Source: a marine gamma proteobacterium HTCC2148 (GTDB lineage: Bacteria > Pseudomonadota > Gammaproteobacteria > Pseudomonadales > Halieaceae). Taken from it: 64,000 nt of DNA. The notes under the pieces were generated by a model that worked only from the letters and a program-made list of their open reading frames with translations, was not told the origin of the DNA and did not search any database. The DNA lies in assembly GCA_000156295.1 (NCBI GenBank), contig DS999225.1, forward strand, positions 254,852-318,851, written 5' to 3'. The position numbers and the translations under genes are program-made. This document shows, piece after piece, positions 8,230 to 16,975 of the stretch; positions within the stretch are counted from its first letter, which is position 1; the number at the start of each line of letters is the position of its first letter.

Positions 8230-8805
8230 CTACCCCTGGTGATACTTTAGGATCCGATCTCTAATTTCGCCCAGTCCGGGTTTTTCGTCGCGCACCTCCT
8301 GAGCAGATAAACCTTCCAGTTCATGGGGAAATACCAGCCATTCGCTGGTTTCGTGCAGATAAAAATCTGGAGAAAGCTCGGTTTTATTATTGCTGGGCTT
8401 GAAGTAGGGCGTGGCAATTTTAAAGGTGGGGCTGTTGCGTCGGCATTTTTTTTCCAGGTCCCAGATAACCTGTTGAATACTGCGGCCAGAATCAAATACA
8501 TCGTCAACGATAAGCACTTTATCATCAGCGTTTACGTTTTCGACCAGGTAGTGCAACCCATGCACGATGACTGACTCGTTGGTCTGTTCAATGCCGGTGT
8601 AATGGGATGTGCGGATCGCAATATGGTCGGTATTTAAGCCCCCGTACTTGAGTAGCTCCTGTATGGCGATACCGACAGGGGCGCCGCCGCGCCAGACACC
8701 CACGATATAGTCAGGCTCAAAGCCGCTTTCCAGTACCATGAGACCCAGCTCGTAGGAGTCCAGTAACAATTGGTTAGCGTCGATGTAGGTTTTCTGGATG
8801 GTCAT
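8230..8805 (-). CDS. Phosphoribosyltransferase (hypoxanthine/xanthine type)
   Basis: A 191-residue type I phosphoribosyltransferase. The PRPP-binding loop KVLIVDDVFDSGRS is around residues 95-108, and the early strand YIVGVWRGGAPVG carries the pyrophosphate loop. It probably salvages a 6-oxopurine base (hypoxanthine, guanine or xanthine). I chose the ATG at 8803-8805, with GGGA seven bases upstream, over an ATG six codons earlier. It is convergent with ung, separated by three bases. Exact base specificity is not readable. Confidence 0.85.
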   Translation of the reverse strand: MTIQKTYIDANQLLLDSYELGLMVLESGFEPDYIVGVWRGGAPVGIAIQELLKYGGLNTDHIAIRTSHYTGIEQTNESVIVHGLHYLVENVNADDKVLIVDDVFDSGRSIQQVIWDLEKKCRRNSPTFKIATPYFKPSNNKTELSPDFYLHETSEWLVFPHELEGLSAQEVRDEKPGLGEIRDRILKYHQG

Positions 8806-9001
8806 GAATATTCCCGCTGCCACGTATCAAGGCAGCGATTGTATTACACAGACGTGTGGGCAGACACAGGATATGTTGCTTGCAGAGAAATAAAACAGGC
8901 CTACGGCGCAACCAGTTCACCCGTCATCACGTCCACAGGCGCGGGGCAACAGCACTGGCACCCTGATCGACTCTATTGGTCGAGCATCGCTGGGTTTACC
9001 T

Positions 9002-10237
9002 TTAGTCGCTGCGCCCACGTCGATAAAGGGCATAGAAGGCCAGTGCGCTGGCAATGACGGTATAGCCAGCGCCTCCCAGTGCCATTGTATCCATGCTTAC
9101 TCCGCGGTCGACCAACCAACCCATGGCAACCGGCGCGATGGCTGTTGCGAAAACCATGGCCGCAGTGGTTAATGACTTTATGGAACCGAGGTGAAGAGTG
9201 CCGTACATCTCGGAGAAAAAAGGCGATGACAAAGTGGAATAAACGCCTACCGAAACTGCCAGCAAACCCATATAGATGATAGCGCCGAAAAAGTGATCCT
9301 CACTTGCCAGAACGATCAGTCCAACGCCCATTGGCAGACAGATCAAAGGCGCCAGTCTAATGGCGCTGTAGCGATCTACCAAAAGCCCTGCTAACAGCTT
9401 GCAAAGAGTATTTAGCAAAGCGTAAAACAGGAAGAGACCGCCCCATGCTGCCAGGCTCCAGTTCTTTTCCTGAACCAGTTGCACCTGATGAAACATGAAG
9501 CCGGTAAATAATAATGGTTGGGCCAGAAGCACCGGCAGGAACAGATAAAAGTTCAGGTCGCCAATGACTTCAGAACGGGTCCATTGGCGCCGTAAACTGA
9601 CGACGCCGGTACCGTTGTTGGATTGTAAGTCCCGAAGGTAGCGCAGGTGACGGCTGGTGTGGTCTTTTAACAGGAAATGCGCCAGAGCGGGTAGAGTGAT
9701 CGCCAGTGCTGCTCCCCAAACTACCCAGGATTGCCGCCAATCCAGAATCACGATTGAGGCAATGACCAGGGACGGCAGTGTTGCTTCAGAAAGTGAGTAG
9801 CCCATTCCACCCAGGGCATTGGCTTTACCCTTGTGGTGGTCCAGATAACGCACCATGGTAGTTGCTCCCGCAATGCTCATCAGTCCCTGGCCAAAATGCC
9901 GCAGTGCCAGCAGGGCAAAGAACAAAAGCAGTGGGCCCGTGCTGACAGCCATTAGGGCGCACCCCAGAGTCAGGCCCAGGGTGACCAGAAAGGCATAGTT
10001 GCGCAGATCCATACGATCGATTAGCGACCCCGACCAGAGCAGTAACAAAGCACTGGCAAGCGTTGCGCCTGAGTAAAGACCCCCAAACTCACCGTGGCTG
10101 AGGTTAAGGTCCGCACGGATCTCGCCACTGAATAGTCCTATGAAGTAGGTTTGCCCAAGGCTGGATCCAAAGGTCATAGCGAAGCCAAACAGCAGCAGGC
10201 GCCATTCTTCGCGAATCAGGGGCAGGAAGGATCTCAT
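9002..10237 (-). CDS. MFS transporter
   Basis: A 411-residue inner-membrane protein with about twelve hydrophobic segments in two halves, separated by a polar central loop near residues 190-225. This is the usual size and layout of the major facilitator superfamily. A loop with LIDRMDLR after the second helix resembles the family's conserved cytoplasmic G-x-x-x-D-R-x-G/R region. It resembles monocarboxylate/nitrate-type single-gene carriers, but the substrate cannot be named. It is divergent from the isocitrate dehydrogenase gene. Confidence 0.85.
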   Translation of the reverse strand: MRSFLPLIREEWRLLLFGFAMTFGSSLGQTYFIGLFSGEIRADLNLSHGEFGGLYSGATLASALLLLWSGSLIDRMDLRNYAFLVTLGLTLGCALMAVSTGPLLLFFALLALRHFGQGLMSIAGATTMVRYLDHHKGKANALGGMGYSLSEATLPSLVIASIVILDWRQSWVVWGAALAITLPALAHFLLKDHTSRHLRYLRDLQSNNGTGVVSLRRQWTRSEVIGDLNFYLFLPVLLAQPLLFTGFMFHQVQLVQEKNWSLAAWGGLFLFYALLNTLCKLLAGLLVDRYSAIRLAPLICLPMGVGLIVLASEDHFFGAIIYMGLLAVSVGVYSTLSSPFFSEMYGTLHLGSIKSLTTAAMVFATAIAPVAMGWLVDRGVSMDTMALGGAGYTVIASALAFYALYRRGRSD

Positions 10238-10355
10238 CGGGGCATTATCGCAGGCCTATGCGAAAGCGAGTAGCGCAGCATAGACTAAAATCGACTAGGA
10301 GATTTCATCAATAGCGTCTATGGTGTCGCTTTTTTGGGAATTGGGAGCAAATACA

Positions 10356-12089
10356 GTGGGCGAGAAAATCAAGGTTCAAAAACCGTTGGTCATTCTTCAC
10401 GGCGATGAAATGGCGCAGATTGCCTTTGAACGGATTCTCGAACAGTTCGTAGCCTCTCGCCTGGAAATAGAACTGGTAGAGGTTGACCTGTCGGCCGAAA
10501 AGCGATTTACCAGCAACGGTCAGGTGGTTATTGACGCCATTGATGCGCTGAAGCAGCATGGCATTGGCATCAAAAATGCGGGGATGACGGTCAATCGTAG
10601 CCAACTGGACGAGTTGCTAGCGAAATACCCTGAAGTGAATGAGGACAAGCTCGACAAATTAGCCACCAAGTCTCCGAACGGTGCTATCCGTAAAGGCATT
10701 GGCGGCAATATCACGCGCGAAGACATCGAGTTTCGAAACCTGAAGAGCGTTCGGCCTGATTGGGTCGATCGCGATATTGAAGTCGATACCATGGACAGCG
10801 GTGGCCTTGATTTCAGTTATAGCGAATTATCCAACGCTACCGGCGTGGCTAAAGTCATGTTTGTTGGCGAAACTGGCGATCCAGTCGAATTGCACCGTAG
10901 AACTCTGAAAAAAGGCGATCCCTGGATGCTCGCTACCAACTGCCTTGAAGAAGTAAAGGCTTGGGCGCACCGGTTCTTCCAGCGAGCGCTAGATGAGAAA
11001 CGCGATATTTATCTTGGCCTCAAGGATACGGTAGTGTCGGGCTACGACGGTGTGATGCGTGCCGCCATCGAGGACATTTATGCGGAACACTACAGGGGTA
11101 AGGTTGCCGAGGCAGGACTGAATTACCACTATGAGTTGATTGATGCGCAAGCGGCCCGCATCGTGTCCAACCCTCCCGAGCGAGCCCTGTGGGGCGTCCC
11201 CGATAATGTCAGCGGAATGAAACTGTATAAGCTGGTGCAACAGCTTAAGCATTACGGGTTGCCCGAGCGAAAAGCTCATGTTTCCATCTCACGCATGAGC
11301 GCTGGAGGAGGGGACCAGTACGGCAGTTATAATACGCCTGCCCCTGAGAACGGCATTATCAAGGTCATTATGGACGGTGAGGAAAAACACGCCAGAACGG
11401 TGAAGGCGCATGATCCAATCTTGTTTATGTCGAACGATCGCGACGCGATTAAGGATTGGGTGAAGCAGGTATTTCGTGATGCTTCGCTGAGCAAAAAAGA
11501 AGTTTACTTTGGGCTGAAGCGAGAGTTTGTCAATTACGACGAGGTCTACAGCTCTATCATTCTGGAAATTCGCAAGGAATTGGCGGCTCTGGATACACCA
11601 CCTCCGTCTTTCATGATCATGAGACCATCGCGGCAGCTGAGCAAAATGATTTGCGATCCGCCACGCTGGGGCTTATATCCTGCCCAGAATCTGGATGGAG
11701 ATATTTTCTCCGACATTTCTGCGGCCCTGGGCGGTAGCCTGGCCACTGCCAGTTCGATCATCAAGAGCAAGGACGGCTCCATGCTCTATGAGGCGCCCCA
11801 TGGTACTGCCCACGACCTCTATCTACGCTATGTGGAAACAGATGGAAAGGAGGCAAACTTCAACTCATCAGCGTTGATTTTTGCGGTCGCCAATGCACTT
11901 GAAGAACTGGGCAAAAGAGAAGACAACCAGGCGCTTGACGATTATGCAGGCAAACTCAAGCAGGCGTTGATTGAGACGGTTGCGCAGGGCACCATTACCG
12001 GCGATTTGAAGGGGAAAACCAGCGACCCGTCAATCGAGAAGATCGTCGATATGAATGGCTTCCTGGATGCAGTGGAAGCCAATTTGTAA
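10356..12089 (+). CDS. Isocitrate dehydrogenase of type II lineage with internally duplicated small domain, probably NAD+-dependent
   Basis: A 577-residue beta-decarboxylating dehydrogenase that should convert isocitrate to 2-oxoglutarate. The start MGEKIKVQKPLVILHGDEM matches type II IDHs; the GTG at 10356 has GGGAG eight bases upstream and is preferred to ATG 10320. SPNGAIRKGIGG (substrate loop) and NLDGDIFSD (metal Asp449, Asp453) are present. Ordinary type II enzymes are about 410-420 residues; the extra length is a second copy of the small/clasp domain (about 137-285 and 306-447). Copy one keeps K223, T225 and D263; copy two keeps R313 and Y322. The loop HGTAHDLYLR (482-491) replaces the HGTVTRHYR of NADP enzymes, putting Asp487 where Arg binds the 2'-phosphate. 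A transcription terminator follows. IDH activity is inferred from family. Confidence 0.85.
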   Translation: MGEKIKVQKPLVILHGDEMAQIAFERILEQFVASRLEIELVEVDLSAEKRFTSNGQVVIDAIDALKQHGIGIKNAGMTVNRSQLDELLAKYPEVNEDKLDKLATKSPNGAIRKGIGGNITREDIEFRNLKSVRPDWVDRDIEVDTMDSGGLDFSYSELSNATGVAKVMFVGETGDPVELHRRTLKKGDPWMLATNCLEEVKAWAHRFFQRALDEKRDIYLGLKDTVVSGYDGVMRAAIEDIYAEHYRGKVAEAGLNYHYELIDAQAARIVSNPPERALWGVPDNVSGMKLYKLVQQLKHYGLPERKAHVSISRMSAGGGDQYGSYNTPAPENGIIKVIMDGEEKHARTVKAHDPILFMSNDRDAIKDWVKQVFRDASLSKKEVYFGLKREFVNYDEVYSSIILEIRKELAALDTPPPSFMIMRPSRQLSKMICDPPRWGLYPAQNLDGDIFSDISAALGGSLATASSIIKSKDGSMLYEAPHGTAHDLYLRYVETDGKEANFNSSALIFAVANALEELGKREDNQALDDYAGKLKQALIETVAQGTITGDLKGKTSDPSIEKIVDMNGFLDAVEANL

Positions 12090-12092
12090 GCA

Positions 12093-12130
12093 GCAAGAGC
12101 CCTCTATGAACTCAGAGGGCTTGCTTTATT
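12093..12130 (+). terminator. Rho-independent terminator after isocitrate dehydrogenase
   Basis: GCAAGAGCCCTCT and AGAGGGCTTGC form a GC-rich stem with a two-base bulge and a short loop, followed by TTTATT. It lies four bases after the stop codon. Confidence 0.75.
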
Positions 12131-12164
12131 ACTGTGATGGAGCGGCAGCGGCAAGCCGCAGTAC

Positions 12165-13100
12165 TTAGTCCGCCGCAGGAATATCGTAGGGTAATTCGAG
12201 TACTTGAATTGCAGCACCCTGCTGCGATGTAAGGCGCAGCCCTTGTTCAACGCCTTTCTCGGTAGCACAAAGCAGACAAATGTTGCCCCCATCGGCGCTG
12301 GCGGCATTAACCAGGACGCCAACGCTTTGTTCTGCAGAAGTAGAGAACAGCGCGGCTCCGGCACCGGGAGATTCCGTTTCGTCGAATTGGCCTAGGTACA
12401 AGCGCCGCTTGGCTTTGCCCCGATAATGCAGCCGGGCAACGATTTCCTGGCCCGTATAGCAGCCCTTGGTGAAACTGACATGTCCGGTGACATCGTAGTT
12501 GAGCATTTGCGGCAACAACTCCTCAATATTGGCCTGTTCTATTCTTCCGATACCTGCGCGGATTTGCAGTGCCTGCCACTGGCTCTCTTTGCCGCTGTTC
12601 AAATTTTGACCAAGTGAGTTCAAGCGCTCGCTGTGGTTTTGAGTATCAATCAGTAGTTCAAATTGTGTGCCGGCATCGTCCATCTGAACCACGACATAAC
12701 CGTCACCGGTGGCGGCCTGGTATTTAGCTTCGGGGATTGCAAAGCCCGCGTTGGCAAGGTCCTTCGCGGCTTCATTGCCCCAGCACCCAATGACTTGCCA
12801 ATCTTGACGTTCGGCTTCCAAATCAGCCTTGGAAAAAACAATGTATTTACTAAAAGTTTTGGCCGCCGTCGCTAAAGTGTTCGCTTTCAGGCGCAGCGCA
12901 TAATGATTTTCACCGAGCTGGGCCAGCATAAAATCGCAAACCATACGTCCCTGAGGATTACAGTAGGCGCCAACAACGGCTTGTTGTGAGCTGACCTCGC
13001 GGGTGTCGCAGGTCACCTGACCCTGGAGGAAGGAGAGCGTATCAGGGCCGATAATATGCAACAGTTGTTCAGAGTCTAGAAGAGCGAAGTGGGCACTCAA
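12165..13100 (-). CDS. ygfZ: YgfZ/GcvT-domain protein (tRNA-modifying/Fe-S maintenance factor)
   Basis: A 311-residue folate-binding GcvT-like protein. The diagnostic KGCYTGQE motif, containing the conserved Cys, begins at residue 212. YgfZ supports folate-dependent maintenance of Fe-S enzymes such as the radical-SAM tRNA thiotransferase MiaB. It is convergent with the isocitrate dehydrogenase and divergent from sdhE, an arrangement also common in related bacteria, where ygfZ and ygfY/X sit back to back. Factors for Fe-S enzymes could matter here because the F420 fusion has two radical-SAM domains, but that link is only inference. Confidence 0.93.
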   Translation of the reverse strand: MSAHFALLDSEQLLHIIGPDTLSFLQGQVTCDTREVSSQQAVVGAYCNPQGRMVCDFMLAQLGENHYALRLKANTLATAAKTFSKYIVFSKADLEAERQDWQVIGCWGNEAAKDLANAGFAIPEAKYQAATGDGYVVVQMDDAGTQFELLIDTQNHSERLNSLGQNLNSGKESQWQALQIRAGIGRIEQANIEELLPQMLNYDVTGHVSFTKGCYTGQEIVARLHYRGKAKRRLYLGQFDETESPGAGAALFSTSAEQSVGVLVNAASADGGNICLLCATEKGVEQGLRLTSQQGAAIQVLELPYDIPAAD

Positions 13101-13233
13101 GGGATGGTCCTTTCAGGTGAAACGGGACACCAATGATAGGGCCTGGAGACCATCCTGTCAGTAGCCCCCTTGTGATCAGATATGACGTTATAATGTACGC
13201 TTGTAGATATGTAAACTTGAGTGTGTAACTGGC

Positions 13234-13500
13234 ATGGTATCGGACGAAGAAATTAATCGTATGCGCTGGGCTGCAAGACGCGGCATGTTGGAACTGGATC
13301 TGGTGCTGGAGCCTTTCGTGCAGTCTCGCTTCGCTACTCTGGATGAAGCAGACCGGATTCGTTTCAAGGACTTGATGTTAAGCGAGGACCAGGACCTGTT
13401 TGCGTGGTTTATGCGTCGCGAGCAGCCACAAGACCGAGAGCTAGCACTCATTGTCAAAAAAATTCTCGACTTCACCCACACTTCACCTGACGATCGCTGA
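13234..13500 (+). CDS. sdhE: FAD assembly factor SdhE (YgfY)
   Basis: An 88-residue cytosolic protein that promotes covalent flavinylation of succinate dehydrogenase/fumarate reductase. The signature RGMLELD is at residues 16-22, and the acidic helical tail DQDLFAWFM is typical. Length matches the family. It is followed, in an overlapping frame, by the ygfX-type membrane protein, as in E. coli and Pseudomonas. Confidence 0.95.
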   Translation: MVSDEEINRMRWAARRGMLELDLVLEPFVQSRFATLDEADRIRFKDLMLSEDQDLFAWFMRREQPQDRELALIVKKILDFTHTSPDDR

Positions 13501-13876
13501 GTCATCCCTGCATGAGTGCGTAAGGTACCTTTTCATCGTTGCTGTTGTTCTGGCACTGTGGGAACTGGCGCTGGGCGGCTACCCCATTGTGGTCGTGTCT
13601 TGTACGCCCATGCTGGCGCTCCTCCTTTGGCGGAGCTGGCGGCAACGTCACATTGGTGTGGTCATCCGTTGGCGGCGCGGAGAGTGGACCATTGAATCCG
13701 ACGGGCAGTTGGCACCTGTTGACCTGCGCCGAGCGCATTGCCTGCCCTGGTTGACGTTTATGGCCTGGCAGTCCGCGTCCGGAAAATCGGGCCAGGCCTG
13801 GCTTTTCAACGATAGCGCCCCTCTCTGTGACCTGCGGCGCCTGCGGGTGCGCTTACGTCTTGAGCGGGGAGTTTGA
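13451..13876 (+). CDS. YgfX/CptA-family membrane protein
   Basis: A 141-residue protein with two adjacent hydrophobic helices (about residues 25-60), then a soluble domain with [13 protein letters not shown] and a C-terminal arginine-rich tail. This is the layout of YgfX (CptA), partner of SdhE and reported in E. coli as a toxin acting on MreB and FtsZ. The start is probably the TTG at 13451, inside sdhE (50-base overlap): LHLTIAESS just after it matches the usual conserved N-terminus, and no ATG is nearby. Its 3' end overlaps the convergent nadB by 24 bases. Toxin function is disputed in the family; a membrane or flavinylation role is equally possible. Confidence 0.78.
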   Translation: MSKKFSTSPTLHLTIAESSLHECVRYLFIVAVVLALWELALGGYPIVVVSCTPMLALLLWRSWRQRHIGVVIRWRRGEWTIESDGQLAPVDLRRAHCLPWLTFMAWQSASGKSGQAWLFNDSAPLCDLRRLRVRLRLERGV

Positions 13877-15460
13877 TGGCGACAAAATGGTGTCTTTCGC
13901 CTCAGCTAACTGATTGGGGTAGTCGAGGGTGTAGTGCAGACCCCGGCTCTCCCGTCTCTCGATGGCGCAGCGAATCATCAGCTCCGCCACCATTGCCAGA
14001 TTGCGCAGTTCCAGAAGGTCATTTCCAACCTTGTAATTGCCGTAGTAATCAGCGATCTCTGATTGCAGCAAGTTGACCCTGTTCAGGGCTCGTTCCAGGC
14101 GTTTATTGGTGCGCACAATGCCGACGTAGTCCCACATAAAACGGCGCAATTCGTCCCAATTGTGAGAAATAACGACGTCTTCATCCGAATCGGTTACCTG
14201 GCTTTCGTCCCAGGGGTGGCTAACGGCGGTTTGGGGTAGGTCAGGGAGGTTGGCAGCAATGTCCTGCGCTGCAGATTCTGCGTACACAATACACTCTAAC
14301 AGCGAGTTCGAAGCCATACGATTGGCGCCATGCAGGCCGGTGGAGGAGGCTTCACCAATAGCATACAGTCCCCCCAGGTCGGTGCGTCCAGCGGTGTCGA
14401 CGATAATACCACCGCAGGTATAGTGGGCCGCCGGTACAATCGGGATAGGTTCAGCGCTCATATCTATGCCCAGTTCGCTGCAGCGCTGCATGACAGTGGG
14501 GAAGTGGCTCTCCAAAAACTCTCTGGATTTGTGTGAAATGTCCAGAAACAGGCAGTCCGCCCCCAGTCGTTTCATCTCGTGGTCTATCGCCCTGGCGACT
14601 ACATCGCGGGGCGCCAACTCACCGCGTTCATCGAATTTTTCCATGAAGCGAGTGCCATCGGGGAGTAACAATTTGCCCCCTTCTCCCCTGACTGCTTCTG
14701 TTACCAAAAAAGATTTGGCCTTCGGATGGTATAGGCAGGTGGGGTGAAACTGGTTAAATTCCAAATTCGCTACGCGACATCCCGCCCGCCAAGCCATGGC
14801 GATTCCATCGCCGCTGGCACCGTCGGGATTGCTGGTGTAAAGATAGGCTTTACTGGCTCCACCGGTCGCTAGCACGACCGCAGAAGCCTGGAAGAGATCT
14901 ACCCGTTCTGTTTTTTGATTGAGAATATAAGCGCCGTGGCAGCGATCTTCGTCCCTGATCAGGTCTACAGCCACCCGATGGGTGAATACCTCAATGTTAT
15001 CGGCTGCCAGGGCTTGCTCTGTGAGTACCTCGGAAATCGCTCTGCCGGTGCGGTCGGCGGAATGAATGATTCGCCGGTGACTGTGACCACCCTCCATTGC
15101 CAGGTGAAATTCTTTGCCGTCGGCCCGGTCCTGGCGCAGGTCAAAATCGACTCCCTGTTGCACTAGCCATTCTACGCAACGTCGGCTGTTGCTCACGGTG
15201 AATTCAACGGCCTCACGTTGACATAACCCTGCCCCCGCACTGAGCGTGTCCTGAACGTGGGCGTCTATCGTGTCCCTGTCGTGGAGCACTGCGGCCATGC
15301 CGCCCTGTGCCCAATAGGTGGACCCCTGATTCAGGTCGGCCTTTGAAAGCAGGGCGACCCGACAGTCGGAGGGTAGATGCAGGGCGAGGCTGAGCCCGGC
15401 GGCCCCGCTGCCAATAATCAGTACATCGTGTTTGTAGGTCTGGGGCACGGTCTTGTTCAC
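13853..15460 (-). CDS. nadB: L-aspartate oxidase
   Basis: A 535-residue FAD enzyme that oxidises L-aspartate to iminoaspartate, the first step of de novo NAD synthesis. The N-terminal dinucleotide motif GSGAAG is at 17-22. [11 protein letters not shown] near 48 and the active-site region HPTCLYHP near 240 are typical of NadB rather than succinate dehydrogenase. The second FAD segment [18 protein letters not shown] is near 370. Length equals E. coli NadB. It is divergent from rpoE, as in many gammaproteobacteria. Confidence 0.96.
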   Translation of the reverse strand: MNKTVPQTYKHDVLIIGSGAAGLSLALHLPSDCRVALLSKADLNQGSTYWAQGGMAAVLHDRDTIDAHVQDTLSAGAGLCQREAVEFTVSNSRRCVEWLVQQGVDFDLRQDRADGKEFHLAMEGGHSHRRIIHSADRTGRAISEVLTEQALAADNIEVFTHRVAVDLIRDEDRCHGAYILNQKTERVDLFQASAVVLATGGASKAYLYTSNPDGASGDGIAMAWRAGCRVANLEFNQFHPTCLYHPKAKSFLVTEAVRGEGGKLLLPDGTRFMEKFDERGELAPRDVVARAIDHEMKRLGADCLFLDISHKSREFLESHFPTVMQRCSELGIDMSAEPIPIVPAAHYTCGGIIVDTAGRTDLGGLYAIGEASSTGLHGANRMASNSLLECIVYAESAAQDIAANLPDLPQTAVSHPWDESQVTDSDEDVVISHNWDELRRFMWDYVGIVRTNKRLERALNRVNLLQSEIADYYGNYKVGNDLLELRNLAMVAELMIRCAIERRESRGLHYTLDYPNQLAEAKDTILSPSNSPLKT

Positions 15461-15625
15461 TTGCTGCGCTCGGGAGTGAAATATATGATGTGCCTCAACG
15501 ACTTAGCGTCCAGGCTCTACGCCGCAGGCGAGTATATACGACCTCTGGCGAAATAAGGAAATCTCACGGTGGAATTCATTCCAAGGCAATTTTCCGCATT
15601 TTTGAACCATTCGCCGATAGCGAGT

Positions 15626-15670
15626 GAACTCCAGTGTGCTTTGACGGTCTATTTGGGCAGAACATATATA
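15626..15670 (+). promoter_or_regulatory. Candidate overlapping sigma-E-type and sigma-70-type promoters of rpoE
   Basis: GAACTC (15626-15631), 16 bases, then TCTAT (15648-15652) fits the sigma-E pattern GAACTT-N16-TCTRA, as expected for autoregulation. TTGACG (15641-15646) with TATATA (15665-15670), spaced 18 bases, could be a housekeeping promoter. Both lie 44-90 bases before the rpoE start. Found by eye only. Confidence 0.4.
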
Positions 15671-15713
15671 AGAGTCAGGGCAGTGTTGCCTCTGACCACA
15701 GGGGGTTAGGGGA

Positions 15714-16295
15714 GTGACGGCTGTCGAGACGGACCAGCAGCTCGTGGCCAGAGTGCAAACGGGTGATTCGCGAGCCTTCGACTTGCTGGTATTAAAATAC
15801 CAGCACAAGATCTTCAGCCTGATCGGTCGTTACGTGCACGATGCAGACGAGGTGCAGGACGTAGCCCAGGAAGCTTTTATCAAGGCTTATAGAGCGTTGC
15901 CGAAATTTCGGGGTGACAGTCAGTTTTATACCTGGCTGTACCGCATCGCGGTGAATACCGCCAAGAACCATCTGGTGTCCCGTTCTCGCAGACCGCCGGG
16001 CTCTGATGTAGACGTAGAAGATGCTGAGTATTACGAAGGCGGTGCGGCGCTCAGGGACATAGAAACGCCTGAAAATGCATTGTTTGGCGCAGAGCTTAAG
16101 CAGGTGGTTGAGGCAGCGATTAGCGATTTACCGGACGACTTGCGAACCGCGGTAACTTTACGGGAGTTTGACGGTCTCAGTTACGAGGACATCGCAGACA
16201 TAATGGATTGTCCGGTGGGCACAGTCCGCTCGAGAATTTTTCGAGCCCGAGAGGCGATAGACAACAAAGTACGAGAACAGGTCGACGCAACGTGA
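15714..16295 (+). CDS. rpoE: RNA polymerase sigma factor RpoE (AlgU)
   Basis: A 193-residue ECF sigma factor, exactly the length of Pseudomonas AlgU. Region 2 carries YVHDADEVQDVAQEAFIKAYRAL (residues about 38-60); region 4 carries DLPDDLRTAVTLREFDGLSYEDIA and the recognition helix with GTVRSRIFRAREAI. It directs the envelope-stress response and is held inactive at the membrane by RseA. The start is GTG at 15714. It heads rpoE-rseA-rseB-rseC-mucD, so the stress factor and its brakes are made together. Confidence 0.97.
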   Translation: MTAVETDQQLVARVQTGDSRAFDLLVLKYQHKIFSLIGRYVHDADEVQDVAQEAFIKAYRALPKFRGDSQFYTWLYRIAVNTAKNHLVSRSRRPPGSDVDVEDAEYYEGGAALRDIETPENALFGAELKQVVEAAISDLPDDLRTAVTLREFDGLSYEDIADIMDCPVGTVRSRIFRAREAIDNKVREQVDAT

Positions 16296-16368
16296 TCTGA
16301 CTGACAAAAGCAGTTTGGAATATCGGCGATATATCGATAACGCACCACGGGTGCGAAGGAATGAAGAA

Positions 16369-16968
16369 ATGAGTGAACAGTTGCGGGAATCATTGTCCGC
16401 ATTGATGGATAACGAAGCCAATGAATTGGAGTTGCAGCGTTTGCTTAAGCAGGTGGGTAGCGATGCCGAGCTTCGGGCAACCTGGGCGCGTTATAACGCT
16501 GCTAGCGCAGTCATGTCGGGTCAGGACGTCAGTCACATGCAACTGGATATTTCATCCCGGGTGAGGGCTGCTATTGAAGTGGAGTCTGGCGTCACTCGAG
16601 AAACTTTGAAGCAACGACTGTTTCGCCCGATAGCCAGTTTTGCGGTCGCCGCTTCAGTCGCAGCCACCGTGGTCATCGGTGGGCAGCAGCTTGCACAGAT
16701 TGGTGGCGCAGAGCCCTACAGTGGCGGCCCTGTCGCTGCTTCAGGTGCCTCTCCTGTGGGCTTGGTCAATAGTCTGGGAGCGACAACAGTGCAAGCGAGT
16801 TATGGCACAGAGGCGATACCCGTCTTGCAGCCTGCGGCACGAACTGCCTATAAGGAATTGGCGCGTCAGCGCATGCAAATGTACATGCAGGAACATGCTG
16901 AACACTCCGCTCTCAATTCACCTCACGGGCTAATTCCATTCGCCCGGGTGCCGGAGATTCGCGAGTAG
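16369..16968 (+). CDS. rseA: Anti-sigma-E factor RseA (MucA-like)
   Basis: A 199-residue single-pass protein. Residues 1-85 are the cytoplasmic sigma-binding domain (SEQLRESLSALMDNEANELE). A hydrophobic helix around 88-108 is the membrane segment, and the C-terminal periplasmic part is where DegS and RseP-type cleavage would begin and RseB binds. The start ATG 16369 has AAGGA about ten bases upstream; the longer frame from 16315 lacks family similarity. It follows rpoE by 73 bases. Confidence 0.93.
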   Translation: MSEQLRESLSALMDNEANELELQRLLKQVGSDAELRATWARYNAASAVMSGQDVSHMQLDISSRVRAAIEVESGVTRETLKQRLFRPIASFAVAASVAATVVIGGQQLAQIGGAEPYSGGPVAASGASPVGLVNSLGATTVQASYGTEAIPVLQPAARTAYKELARQRMQMYMQEHAEHSALNSPHGLIPFARVPEIRE

Positions 16969-16975
16969 ATTATCG

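Noticed and set aside
15461-15713. Possible small gene in the nadB-rpoE gap
   Set aside because: Only weak minus-strand frames; the region is better explained as promoters.
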